A stretch of 50,645 bases of DNA, taken from the NCBI GenBank assembly GCA_027623995.1, contig JAQBUF010000019.1, positions 1 to 50,645 of the forward strand, in the 5' to 3' direction. Below the pieces are notes generated by a model. It was not told the DNA's origin. It was given only the letters and a program-made list of their open reading frames with translations, and searched no databases. This document shows, piece by piece, positions 22,979 through 31,799 of this stretch (the stretch's first letter is position 1; every line of letters starts with the position of its first letter). Both the position numbers and the translations under genes were made by a program. Origin of the DNA: Nitrospirota bacterium. Its GTDB lineage: Bacteria; Nitrospirota; Nitrospiria; Nitrospirales; UBA8639.

Positions 22979-23136
22979 GGGGCCGTTGAAAAAGTCCGCC
23001 AGCGGCGTTCTCTGGCTTTGCCGGGGCGGCTCGCACAGACCTGGGGTCGGCCCTTTGTCGTGCTCACGTACTATGAGTACGATCCGCGCGCCAAAGCGCC
23101 TGCGGCATTGCTGGACGGGCCTTTTTGAACAGCCCC
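22979..23136 (+). repeat. R2-like element, 158-bp variant abutting a stop codon
   Basis: Ends are GGGGCCGTTGAAAAAGTCC and GGCCTTTTTGAACAGCCCC, a near-perfect 19-bp inverted repeat. This variant thus has more symmetric termini than the longer copies. It begins one base after the TAA of the 22549 gene and ends 9 nt before the stop of the convergent ATP-grasp gene, so it could terminate both. Confidence 0.72.
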
Positions 23137-23144
23137 TGAAACGA

Positions 23145-24416
23145 TTAGACACGAAATATTCCTGAGCCAACCGCACTTGAGGTAGAGGGCCTGATCACCA
23201 CGGTTAACTGCCGATGGGCTTCTCGGAGAATGGCCTCTACCTCTTCCGGGTGCGCGCCTCTGGCCAAAATAAATCCAAGGTATCGTTTTCCTTCCGGTAA
23301 CGGAATCAGCTGGTCGCCAGGCTGTGCGGTCATGACTAGCTCTTCGACTCCCTGAACACGTTGCGCTTCATCTTGCCCCTCTATGCTCTCCAAGGTTCCT
23401 TCTTGAGGTATCGGGATCATCATGACGCCCGCAGCATTCTTTGTGAGATCCAAAGACGGCAGTTCCCGACCAAGGGCATGGAGCAGGATCAGTTCTTCTA
23501 GCGACATGCCCGTCCCAAACTCCAACATTCGAGAACATTTTCCACCAATGCTTCGCGCAGCCACCTCAATCACCCAAATGTTTTGATCGTTAATCCGTAA
23601 CTCTCCATGTACCGGTCCTTCTCGGAGCCCAATGGCTCGTGCCGCTTGAGCCAGCGATTCAGCAATTCGTGTTTGTGTGTCAGGCGGAAGACGTGAGGGC
23701 GTCACATAAATCGTTTCTTCAAAATAGGGGCCGTCGAGTGGATCTGGTTTATCAAATAGGGCCAAAGGATGAAGCGTTCCATTGGTGAGTAACCCCTCCA
23801 TGGCCACTTCGATTCCGGGAATAAAGTCTTCGATGAGGATTTGACGACTCGCAATATCTTGTTCCGGCCTCGCAAAAGTTTTCAATAGACTGCCAATTCG
23901 ACTAAAGGCCTTCTGGAAACTCTCAAAGTCATCAGCACGAATCACACCACAACTTCCTGAGAGCGTAAGTGGTTTCAACACACATGGAAAGGTCACTTGG
24001 TGAACAATATCCTCTGGCCTCTCATCGATTCCCACGACGACCACGTTGGGACAGGGAAGCCCCTCTTTCTTCAGCAAGCTTCGCATCGTGCGTTTGTTGC
24101 TTGCCGCGCGTACCGACTCAATGGAGTTCGCAGGAAGCCCTAAGGCGGCAGAAATGGTTGATGCCAGGACGGCAGTCTGATCGTTCACCCCAAGCACCAC
24201 ATCAATGGGAGTGGTTTTGGCAAACTCCATGACAGCAGGAACAGCGGTGCCAGGATTGTGCAGGTCAAGCGTGAGAAAACTAGCAGGTGCTTGTTCAAGA
24301 AAATCTGGTGGGGCATCCCCAGCAACCGTCAGCGAGACGCCAACCGTATTGGCTGCCTCCCAAAAAGCCTCACCTCGGTAACTCATAGATGGAAGAAGCA
24401 GAAGCAGATGTGCCAT
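23145..24416 (-). CDS. ATP-grasp carboxylate-amine ligase
   Basis: A 423-residue ATP-grasp enzyme of the kind that joins amino acids or other carboxylates to amines using ATP. The pre-ATP-grasp domain covers about 1-105. The ATP-binding parts are visible: PCVLKPLTLSGSCGVIRADD (about 143-162), LIEDFIPGIEVAMEGLL (about 193-210) and the metal/phosphate region GPVHGELRINDQNIWVIEVAARSIGG (written in two parts: GPVHGELRIND and WVIEVAARSIGG). The C-terminal 100 residues resemble the extra domain of L-amino acid ligases. It follows the CCAEP-tail radical SAM gene after a 121-nt spacer filled with R4 heptamers, and probably belongs to the same pathway. The substrate is unknown. Confidence 0.87.
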   Translation of the reverse strand: MAHLLLLLPSMSYRGEAFWEAANTVGVSLTVAGDAPPDFLEQAPASFLTLDLHNPGTAVPAVMEFAKTTPIDVVLGVNDQTAVLASTISAALGLPANSIESVRAASNKRTMRSLLKKEGLPCPNVVVVGIDERPEDIVHQVTFPCVLKPLTLSGSCGVIRADDFESFQKAFSRIGSLLKTFARPEQDIASRQILIEDFIPGIEVAMEGLLTNGTLHPLALFDKPDPLDGPYFEETIYVTPSRLPPDTQTRIAESLAQAARAIGLREGPVHGELRINDQNIWVIEVAARSIGGKCSRMLEFGTGMSLEELILLHALGRELPSLDLTKNAAGVMMIPIPQEGTLESIEGQDEAQRVQGVEELVMTAQPGDQLIPLPEGKRYLGFILARGAHPEEVEAILREAHRQLTVVIRPSTSSAVGSGIFRV

Positions 24417-24425
24417 GGAGAGATC

Positions 24426-24541
24426 CGTGATGGGTGATGGGTGATGGGTGATGCGTGAAGTGTTATGAGTAAGGTGATGGGTGGAGATCGACGATTCCCT
24501 CTTTAGTCTTTACGCATGACCCATCACGCTTTACGCATCAC
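24426..24541. repeat. R4 heptamer arrays between ATP-grasp and radical SAM genes
   Basis: The left arm has near-identical tandem heptamers (GTGATGG three times, then GTGATGC, GTGAAGT) to about 24480. The right arm (about 24509-24541) is in opposite orientation (TTTACGC, ATGACCC, ATCACGC, TTTACGC, ATCACGT). The right arm includes the last codon and stop of the radical SAM gene (ACG TGA on the minus strand). Confidence 0.7.
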
Positions 24542-26130
24542 GTCTTTGAAACACTCTGGACCGACAAAAATTGATCCGTCGTTGGCTCCGCGCAACAGAA
24601 CCAGGGTTCGGTCATCCGGGGTGGTCTCACGCGATCAGGATTCATAGACGTGGTTTTATTGAGTGCAGCGAAGCTGAGCCCCGCCGCGGCATACACCAAT
24701 TCCCACAACCGATGAAAGGTGTGTTCAGGATCTTCTTCAGTTTTGGTTCCTTCCTCTACGACCCTTGTCACCGCTTGTTGTAACGGGTCCATGCGTGGAT
24801 CAGGATGCGTCCACGTATGTTGAAATTTCTGTTGGTCTAATGCGCCAAGAAACTGAGCCATCGGGGTGGAGTGCTTAGCCGGAGGCGTCAACAATGCCGA
24901 GCCAGGAGGGACCAAGAGTCGAACGCTATATTGCACGGGATCGATACAGTCGATCAGGCCATGGCGTTCCACCAAGTCAAACATTTCGGCATAGTCTTCC
25001 AGCGTGGTCCACGGAGTGAAGGCGACGAGTGAGGGACGAAGGGTAATCCCAACAGATTGAAGAATGTCGTGTGCGATGAAAATGTCTTGTCGCGTATGGC
25101 CTTTGTCTAAGTGGACGAGCACGGTTTCGCTAAATGACTCGACTGCAGAAATCACGAACAGACATCCCAGTTTACTGAATTCTTTGAACAGCGATTGGTG
25201 CTTCAAGATATGCTCAATTTTTGTGGTAAAATCGAAGGTGATGTGGGGGAACTCTTCATGCATGGCTCGAACAATGCTCAAGGAATGGCCAGGCCCGTTC
25301 AGAAAGTCAGGGTCGCCTAAGGTGATGTGAACGGCACCGGCTTTCACTTGTTGTCGAATATCCGCCAAGACTACGTGTTCAGGGATCAAGAAAAATCGGC
25401 CGTGATAGACGGGAACAATGGGGCAATGCAAACAGGTATGTAGACACCCGCGACTCGCTTCAACATACCCCACCACATGTTCCTGTCCCTGGTATTCCAA
25501 TCGCGCATATTCGCAAAGGTTTGGAAGCGGTGTGCGTGCGGGGATGGGGAATGAACCCGAGTCAGACGAGTCCGGTGTTGAAACGTCGGATTGCCATCTG
25601 ATTCGTTTCAAAAAGGGCGGGACAATGGAGTCTGCACTACTGACACCTTCTACTGGTCTCACCAAAACCAGTTTGGTGCCATGCTCACTCGTTTGAGGCG
25701 ATTGGGGTCTCGCAAGGTCTTCGATGAGATTCACCAACGGCGTTTCATATTCTCCACCGATAACAGAATCCGCGAGACGCTCCAGTAAAAATTCTGCGTT
25801 CAAGGATGCATACAGCCCATAAAAGCAAATATGGGCGTGGGGGTTGGTGTGACGAATCCGTTCAGCCACCTGACATCCCAAGGACAATGCCGTATGCATG
25901 GGCACGGAAATACCCACCACACGTGCTTGCTCAACGCGCGATGTATCGAAATCTTCCACCGCTAAGTCTAGGGTGAACGGGGCATAGCCTTTCTGCTCAA
26001 GGAACCCGACAGGCTGCGCGAGTCCAATCGGCTGATGTCCCAACTCATAACAAGAAATGAGGAGTATGGCTCCGGGTGGCTGGAGCGTGGAACGTAAATC
26101 ATTGATTGACGGTGAAGGAAGGCTCATCAT
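24538..26130 (-). CDS. CCAEP-tail radical SAM protein
   Basis: A radical SAM enzyme of 530 residues. The 4Fe-4S cluster motif is C229-x3-C233-x2-C236 in SRGCLHTCLHCP, and the N-terminal 130 residues form a B12-binding-like Rossmann domain (LLISCYELGHQPIGLAQPVG, then VVGISVPMHTA). Near the C-terminus it has WFCCAEPT, with the Cys pair at 512-513. This tail defines the family called CUAEP/CCAEP-tail radical SAM (seleno)proteins, where some members use selenocysteine at the second Cys. The reaction is unknown. A DUF169 gene ends 23 nt upstream and an ATP-grasp gene follows, so the three likely form one operon. Confidence 0.88.
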   Translation of the reverse strand: MMSLPSPSINDLRSTLQPPGAILLISCYELGHQPIGLAQPVGFLEQKGYAPFTLDLAVEDFDTSRVEQARVVGISVPMHTALSLGCQVAERIRHTNPHAHICFYGLYASLNAEFLLERLADSVIGGEYETPLVNLIEDLARPQSPQTSEHGTKLVLVRPVEGVSSADSIVPPFLKRIRWQSDVSTPDSSDSGSFPIPARTPLPNLCEYARLEYQGQEHVVGYVEASRGCLHTCLHCPIVPVYHGRFFLIPEHVVLADIRQQVKAGAVHITLGDPDFLNGPGHSLSIVRAMHEEFPHITFDFTTKIEHILKHQSLFKEFSKLGCLFVISAVESFSETVLVHLDKGHTRQDIFIAHDILQSVGITLRPSLVAFTPWTTLEDYAEMFDLVERHGLIDCIDPVQYSVRLLVPPGSALLTPPAKHSTPMAQFLGALDQQKFQHTWTHPDPRMDPLQQAVTRVVEEGTKTEEDPEHTFHRLWELVYAAAGLSFAALNKTTSMNPDRVRPPRMTEPWFCCAEPTTDQFLSVQSVSKT

Positions 26131-26153
26131 ATCTCCTGTGGCATTGATGAGCC

Positions 26154-26891
26154 TTAGGCCTGTTGGCTGTTGGCAAACCGGCGACCATCGGCATTCGCAT
26201 AGCTCGCTACCCGCGCATTGGCCTGTTGCCGGGTTTCCAGTTTCTCGACCACCTCGGCAAATCGACCTGCGGGAATCGCACAGGTCATTTCATCTGGCGA
26301 CATGCCCGTGCGAATGCGGCTCAGGGTGCAGCCGGTGCTCATCGCAATCTGGTTCTGCTCTTTGGCGAGCGGAACAATATGGCATTGAGGCTTCCCGACA
26401 ATCGGCATATCGCCAAAGGCATCATGCAGCACCATCCCCTGATAGGCACTGAGGCGAAGCAGGATCACGTCAGGATCCATCGGCGTCTGACTGACAGGAC
26501 CATAGGTGATAAACTGATGACGCGTTTTGACCACTGGCAATTGCATGGCTTCTTCGGGCGTGACCCATGCGCTTTCCAAGAGACTGGCGACATCCTCGTT
26601 GGCCATGACCTCGTTCAGCGTCTTGAGACCATGCGTCACGCTTCCCACGCTACAATTAAAATGATCATCCGCTTTCGTCGTAAACGTGCGATCTTCGGAC
26701 TTGATCCAGAAGACACAGCCAGCCGTCACTTTCCCAGTGCGCCCATCTGCGCTCGGATCAGGATCCTCTCCCTCATAGAACGGCACACCTGCCGGGGCTT
26801 CTTGAGAAAACGTCATCGCGATAGGCGCATGAGAGAGCCCTAATGCATGTTTAAATCGTTTCGCTAACTCTTCCCAATTATGTGTTAACAC
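26154..26891 (-). CDS. DUF169 family protein
   Basis: A 245-residue soluble protein of the DUF169 family (COG2043), whose function is unknown. Family landmarks are APIAMTF (22-28), the cysteine segments TAGCVFW (C59) and HFNCSVG (C80), and late MSTGCTLSR and CAIPAGRF stretches. The regularly placed cysteines suggest metal or cluster binding, which is inference. It is the first gene of the minus-strand set with the CCAEP radical SAM protein (23-nt gap) and the ATP-grasp ligase. GGAGGAAT stands before the start at 26891. Confidence 0.87.
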   Translation of the reverse strand: MLTHNWEELAKRFKHALGLSHAPIAMTFSQEAPAGVPFYEGEDPDPSADGRTGKVTAGCVFWIKSEDRTFTTKADDHFNCSVGSVTHGLKTLNEVMANEDVASLLESAWVTPEEAMQLPVVKTRHQFITYGPVSQTPMDPDVILLRLSAYQGMVLHDAFGDMPIVGKPQCHIVPLAKEQNQIAMSTGCTLSRIRTGMSPDEMTCAIPAGRFAEVVEKLETRQQANARVASYANADGRRFANSQQA

Positions 26892-27223
26892 GAGTATTCC
26901 TCCAAAAATGATAGATCGGCGTGAGACATTCTGTATTATAATTTGATACTACCTGATGACGTGGTGAAGATAGCAGCCTATTGAAGGTTAGGCCAAGTTC
27001 AGAAATATCGACAATCACTAAACCAGTGGTGGCTGGGACGAGGCAAAACTATGGCACTACGGAAGAAGCAAACTCTAAGGAGAAGGCTAATTCCAAACAC
27101 CTCCGACTATCGAAAAAAAACATCCCCTTCCTAACCCATATGGCAGGGAAAGCAATGATCCTTACCTCCCTCAGGGCCTCCAACGACATTTCCGAACGAT
27201 ACATGGCTACCTCACTAAACCTG
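26892..27223. other. Intergenic region, no gene
   Basis: No credible gene and no repeat-family member. It should hold the minus-strand promoter of the DUF169-radical SAM set near 26930-26950, where ATTATAATTTGATAC is AT-rich. Confidence 0.4.
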
Positions 27224-28636
27224 TCAGGTGGGGGACAGCGTTGGGGTGTGAACCGTACTTTGAAACGCTTCTTCCAGGGGCAATATCGTATCAACATTCG
27301 CAACAAACCGCTTCGCATACGACTGCAAAATGGCAACCGCGTCCGCTCGAGTTAAACAGGTTCGATCATAGTGCATGGCCAGAGTCAGTCTTTCAGCGTA
27401 AGACGTCAGCGTAAACGTTGCGCGAACCCAGGGCCGGATGGGCGGGGCACCCGTGATTGACTGCAGAACCATATCACCCAAAACAATACGACCATTCCGT
27501 CTCTGCAATGCACAGCCCTCAAATGCTCGACCAAAATTTGAGAGCACCGTGGTAGCACAACACCGCCCAAGTGGGATCATCATCCGTTGGCCCCCGGGCA
27601 CCATCGCCAGAAACTTCCAACATCTGGAAAACGATATGTCTAATCGAAGCAGTTTCAAGAATCGCATTTCCCACGACACGCCTTCTAACAAAGTACGTGC
27701 AGACTTCATCCGGCTACCTCGACGATCCAAATGCACCATGCCCACATAATTCATTGCCGGCATCTGCTCAAGGTTCGCTTCCCGCAGACTCATGGGGACC
27801 ATGATCCGCAGTACGGGGCTTCCACTTCCTGCCTTTTGCCGCTCGTTCCAAGCACGGAGCACGCAGAATAGATCACTGATTGCTATGTCATTGAGAGTTA
27901 CTTTTTGGAGACGAGCAACCTGTTGTAGTTTAGTGAATATGGATTCATCGAAAGTGTGGGTGATTAGTTCCGGGCACTTATCGCTTGGACCAACGTCACC
28001 CTTCGACACAGTCTGTGATGCCGCGATGGGAACAGGTCGGATACAGAAAAACACACCCAGACCAACAAGGACCCCCACGACATCGATTGGAAATCGCCAA
28101 AATTTCTCCGGCCAAGAAAGCCCAAAATCAGCACGAGTAGAATGCAGGGACTGAGACAATGCCTTAAGAGGCGGACTGCCCACTCGTGCATGAGCATAAT
28201 GGTCGTAACCCGTAAAAAGGTCCTCCAGAAACTGCATCGCGCCCAATGCATCGCAGCACGCATGATGGAACTGAAAACTCATGGATATCCCGTTTTCTGA
28301 AGTCCGCACCCAAATACGAAGACCATTTTCTCGGCGCAAATCGATTCGTGCACCCTGGCCTGCAGGATATCTCTTCGGCACCCCTTTGAGCCCAAAGTCA
28401 ACGAAGGGCATTGATTCAACCGACTCGATCCAACGACTCTGTGATAGCCTTGCTCCCTCAATCCTGGAACGAAGCAAGGGATGTCGGCCCAAGGCCTTTA
28501 ACAACGCTTGCTCGAATACAGCTTGCTGAAAGTTTCCGGAGAATTCTGTGGTCAGCCAGAATGCCATCGGATATTCGTCCCGATCGTCAGCGAGCATAAA
28601 CCGTTCGAAACTGACGGTGTTGGAGTCAAATGCCAT
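27224..28636 (-). CDS. Condensation-domain-like acyltransferase
   Basis: A 470-residue CoA-dependent acyltransferase-fold protein related to NRPS condensation domains and wax ester synthases. The active-site motif is HHACCDALG at residues 124-132 (His-His-x3-Asp); the Gly usual after Asp is Ala. Later landmarks are RIMVPMSLR and a TVLSNFGRAF segment like the DFGWG region of condensation domains. I place the start at the ATG at 28636, just before MAFDSNTVSFERFMLADD; the open frame reaches 28789 but that stretch is not family-like. No carrier protein or other NRPS gene is nearby, so the substrate may be a free acyl-CoA and an alcohol or amine. Confidence 0.82.
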   Translation of the reverse strand: MAFDSNTVSFERFMLADDRDEYPMAFWLTTEFSGNFQQAVFEQALLKALGRHPLLRSRIEGARLSQSRWIESVESMPFVDFGLKGVPKRYPAGQGARIDLRRENGLRIWVRTSENGISMSFQFHHACCDALGAMQFLEDLFTGYDHYAHARVGSPPLKALSQSLHSTRADFGLSWPEKFWRFPIDVVGVLVGLGVFFCIRPVPIAASQTVSKGDVGPSDKCPELITHTFDESIFTKLQQVARLQKVTLNDIAISDLFCVLRAWNERQKAGSGSPVLRIMVPMSLREANLEQMPAMNYVGMVHLDRRGSRMKSARTLLEGVSWEMRFLKLLRLDISFSRCWKFLAMVPGGQRMMIPLGRCCATTVLSNFGRAFEGCALQRRNGRIVLGDMVLQSITGAPPIRPWVRATFTLTSYAERLTLAMHYDRTCLTRADAVAILQSYAKRFVANVDTILPLEEAFQSTVHTPTLSPT

Positions 28637-28955
28637 GTTCAAGCCCAAGGGTATAGGAAAAATAAACGCCTTTTTGACCAAACAAATAAATACCAAGGAA
28701 CTCACCGATGAGCAAACGGCAGTCCTCACGCAGGAGAAAAATAAGAGGACGCTTCGTTTATATTCAGATATTTTCAGATAGAGGATCAATGATTTTGTTG
28801 ATTAAAATTCAAACCCTCTTCCTTGCTAGAAACTGAGGAAAATACTGATTAAACCCTTGGGAAAGCCCTGACTCGTAATGAGAGTCGGAGAGAACAAAAC
28901 CAAACTCTCAACAAAAGAGTGAGTCCCTTCCTCAAAGGCATCAACTCCCGCATCC

Positions 28956-29618
28956 TCAAGGCTTCATATTCTGAGTGGCCCATTCTGCAAACGTCGTAAA
29001 ACCCTCAGGGCAGAGTTTTTTGGCCAAGGCAATTGCCTTCTCAGCATCCGGTCCAAAATAGGTGCAGTCCTCGAAGTAGTTCACTATTTCTCTAAGCTCC
29101 TGCGCACCAGAAAAGGGAAACGAATCATAAACTTCATTGGGGACCTGGGTGACTGCGAAGTTGTGGCCCTGCTTATTCAGCGTATCGGCCAGTTCCTGCC
29201 AACTCGTCGTTTCCGATGCTTGTGCAAGATATTGGCCCTGGCCAAAATTCTCTGGTTGCTCCAATGCCCGCGCAACTAGTCTGCCCAGTTCGATGGGATC
29301 GCCTACATGCAGCGTTTTGGATTCTGGGCTCATCGCAATGGTCCACCCTGTTCGTCCGGCTCCAAGTGGCTGCAGTACCATTATCCCAAGAAAGTTTTGG
29401 AAATACATCGGTGCCTCGACAAACGTGCAGTACGGAAATGCTGCGGCTGTCACTTCGCCATCCACAAGAGCCTTGCCGGTAAAATGAATCCCCTCATACT
29501 TGCCACCTGAGATTTCTTTGCAATTGGGAAGGGTTGTCCTGATAAAATGTTGCACACCTGCCGCCTTGGCCGCCTTCACTGCGAGGATACCTTGCGCAGT
29601 TTCGCTCACGCCGGGGCT
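28956..29618 (-). pseudogene. NmrA-like NAD(P)-binding protein, 5'-truncated
   Basis: The frame carries the C-terminal two thirds of an NmrA-like SDR: KAAKAAGVQHFIRTTLPNCK, FTGKALVDGEV, the EAPMYFQNFLG and LGRLVARALEQPENFGQ segments. The N-terminal GxxGxxG dinucleotide-binding strand and about 80 residues are absent. The upstream sequence switches abruptly at about 29619 to an R5 element with a stop in frame. A GTG at 29609 could restart translation, but the product would lack its cofactor site. I treat it as a pseudogene cut by R5. Confidence 0.8.
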
Positions 29619-29773
29619 GGGGATCGGGTCTTGACTTCATACTTTAAAATTCTTCTGGCCTTCGCTTTAAAAATTTTCAATCGGCGTGTGAGTAAATTAA
29701 GCCAGGCTCAGCCAAGTCAACTCAGGCTGACCTCGCATGACAAAATAAATTATATCAAGTCTTGACCCCATAT
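29619..29773. mobile_element. R5 element, 155-bp deletion derivative
   Basis: It begins GGGGATCGGGTCTTGACTTC and ends ATCAAGTCTTGACCCCATAT, so both ends carry a GTCTTGAC core. Internal blocks (TTAAAATTCTTCTGGCC, ATCGGCG, TTAAGCCAG, GCATGACA) recur in the copy at 17629. There is no coding capacity. The terminal GGGTCAAGACTTGA-type motif is reminiscent of sequences next to REP-associated tyrosine transposase genes; I infer a derivative that has lost its transposase. Confidence 0.65.
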
Positions 29774-30104
29774 TTGTGGCAAAGAAACACCTGCCCACCA
29801 CTGCATTCTCCAGGGAGACCGTGGGCTTAAAAGCAGAGGGCCGCCTCCCCTTTTCCGCGGAGTTCTTCCGTTGCCGGAAGCAGCGGACCTTGGTAACTTT
29901 CTCCTGGCATTCGTATCACAATTATTCCCGAGTAAGTCGAACCCATTGTCCCATAGAATAGACAAAAGATGAGCACGATATCCTGTCCAATTCCTTGCCC
30001 TTTCCCTACCTACCCTTGCTCGATTTGACAGCTCGCCATCAAATACCAAAAATGATCAACCTAGCGTTGGCTGAGGATTTTACAATGACCCGGAAAGGAA
30101 TAGC
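29774..30104. other. Intergenic region, no gene
   Basis: No credible coding frame. A TTGACA stands near 30027 and could be a -35 element for the stress-protein gene; no convincing -10 accompanies it. AAAGGAAT is the ribosome site before 30105. Confidence 0.4.
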
Positions 30105-31055
30105 ATGAAAATTCTCTGGAGTGTGGATTTCTCACGTGATTCGAAGGCGGCCCTTCGGTTTTTATCGGGCATTGATTTCCCCAAAGAATCAGAAGGCCGG
30201 TTGCTTCATGTTATTTCGAAAAACGAAGAGCTCAAAAAGATGGGACATGTGTCTGATTTCACCACTCAGTTGAGCCAGCTTCAAAAGCACACGATTGAAC
30301 GTGTCCATCGAAACCTTCAAAAACTGGCTGACCAATTTTTGCCTTCAAAGCTTTCACATTCCATTCTGGTGCGTGAGGGCAATCCTGGGAAAGAAATTTT
30401 GTCGGTTCTCAATAAAGAACAAGTCGATTTGGCTGTGGTGGGAACACGAGGGGTTTCTGGAATCAAACGTTTTCTGCTTGGCAGTGTGAGCGATTGGGTC
30501 CTCCAGGAGGCTCCATGCCCAGTACTGGTGGCTCGAGGTTCAGGACGGAGAGAGAACCGTGGCATGCGAATCGTCATGGCGACGGATGGGTCCAGCGAGT
30601 CCGAGATCGCCGTGGAGTTTATGAATCAGTTATCCTTTCCCCCCAATTCAGAGATTGTTCTCTTTCATGTTATCGAGCCCATCGACTATACCGTGGTGCA
30701 AGATGACTATCGGACCTTAGGTCTCGGGCCATCTGGCCTCCAGGAATTACAAGAATGGGTAAAGGAAATTCACGGACGACGAGAACAAGCCCAAGCGTCC
30801 CTCTTGCAGAAGACCAGAAAAAGTTTAACTTGGCGCAAGGGAAAAGTGGAACACATTGCTGTAGGATATGCCGCTGAAGAAATTGTCAAAGCCGCCTATC
30901 GGTTTCGAGCTGACTTGATCATCATGGGATCCAGAGGTCTCACTGGGGTGAAGCGCACCTTGCTCGGAAGTGTCTCCAGTCGTGTAGCCCACCATGCCCC
31001 CTGCTCAGTTCTCGTGGTGCGAAAAACTGAAAAGAGAAGGAAGATCCAAATCTAA
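30105..31055 (+). CDS. Tandem universal stress protein
   Basis: Two UspA domains in one 316-residue chain. Domain 1 (about 1-145) ends with the ATP-binding motif GTRGVSGIKRFLLGSVS (113-129). Domain 2 (about 155-305) ends with GSRGLTGVKRTLLGSVS. Both keep the G-x2-G-x9-GS pattern, so both may bind ATP. Each domain closes with the CPVLVAR/CSVLVVR strand. Double Usp proteins act as cytoplasmic stress and energy-state sensors. It is monocistronic. AAAGGAAT precedes the ATG. Confidence 0.93.
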   Translation: MKILWSVDFSRDSKAALRFLSGIDFPKESEGRLLHVISKNEELKKMGHVSDFTTQLSQLQKHTIERVHRNLQKLADQFLPSKLSHSILVREGNPGKEILSVLNKEQVDLAVVGTRGVSGIKRFLLGSVSDWVLQEAPCPVLVARGSGRRENRGMRIVMATDGSSESEIAVEFMNQLSFPPNSEIVLFHVIEPIDYTVVQDDYRTLGLGPSGLQELQEWVKEIHGRREQAQASLLQKTRKSLTWRKGKVEHIAVGYAAEEIVKAAYRFRADLIIMGSRGLTGVKRTLLGSVSSRVAHHAPCSVLVVRKTEKRRKIQI

Positions 31056-31552
31056 GTGGGGACCAGATTACAGCACTCATAGGAAAACCCGTTGGGTAAG
31101 TAAGAAGCATTCTTAGAACCCCGGAACAAGTATAGATGGTGGGTTGGGGTATAAAAAATGTACCAGCAACCTTTTCCTCTTCCTCACGATTGAGGCTATG
31201 TGCAATTCTCTCCAGAAGATGAGAAAAAAGGACTCATGGATTTCTGAATGAGTAACGATGCCAGCGACCAATTGGTCGAATTAAGCCAGGCCAATAATGA
31301 TGGGATTATGGCCGTCAACCGAACGGCGAAAAAAAACGACGAGGACATCAATTGAATTGATTCGCTGACTTCTTGGCGCAAGTCTACAAGAATTCCTGAT
31401 CGAGTTCACCTCCTTATTAAAATGGAACTATGACAGTGCAAGAGCTGACTCTAATCCCCTCTTGTCTGAAAACGGTGCCGGATTTTCGATGGCACGCTTG
31501 AAAGGAGCCTTGTATCACCCTCTATGCAACAATTGATGGAGAAACATGGCCA
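31056..31552. other. Intergenic region with possible decayed gene
   Basis: Short frames broken by stops, for example a stretch starting ATGAGTAACGATGCCAGCG near 31249. I cannot assign any. The region together with the following SDR fragment looks like gene debris. Confidence 0.35.
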
Positions 31553-31690
31553 ATGCGACCAGAAAACACCACAGTGTTTGTAACGGGGACGAACAGAGGG
31601 ATCGGGCAAGCTTTGATTGAAGGGTTACGAGAACGAGGGGTGCAGCAAATATATGCCGCAACGCGTCAACCTGAACAAATATCTGATTAA
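31553..31690 (+). pseudogene. Short-chain dehydrogenase N-terminal fragment
   Basis: Forty-five codons reading MRPENTTVFVTGTNRGIGQA and then LIEGLRERGVQQIYAATRQP before a TAA at 31690. This is the first strand, the TGxxxGIG cofactor loop and the first helix of an SDR Rossmann fold. Nothing downstream continues the fold, so the gene lost its 3' part. Confidence 0.75.
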
Positions 31691-31799
31691 GAGGACGTTA
31701 CACTTTTTAAAAAGAACTGAGAGCCAAATGGTTCGCCGAGGACTTTCTTTATCCTCCACCCCATCACTTAACAAATTACCGACAGGCATGAGGTTGGAG

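Noticed and set aside
24426-24541. Tandem short repeats resembling a small CRISPR array
   Set aside because: The unit is 7 bases with no spacers, arms are inverted, and no cas genes are present.
24538-26130. Selenocysteine (UGA) in the radical SAM tail
   Set aside because: Both tail residues are encoded as ordinary Cys codons (CC, not CU), and the ORF has no in-frame TGA, so this is the Cys form.
28637-28789. Upstream start of the condensation-like gene
   Set aside because: The extra segment is hydrophobic and Cys-rich but unlike the family, and the domain starts right after the ATG at 28636.
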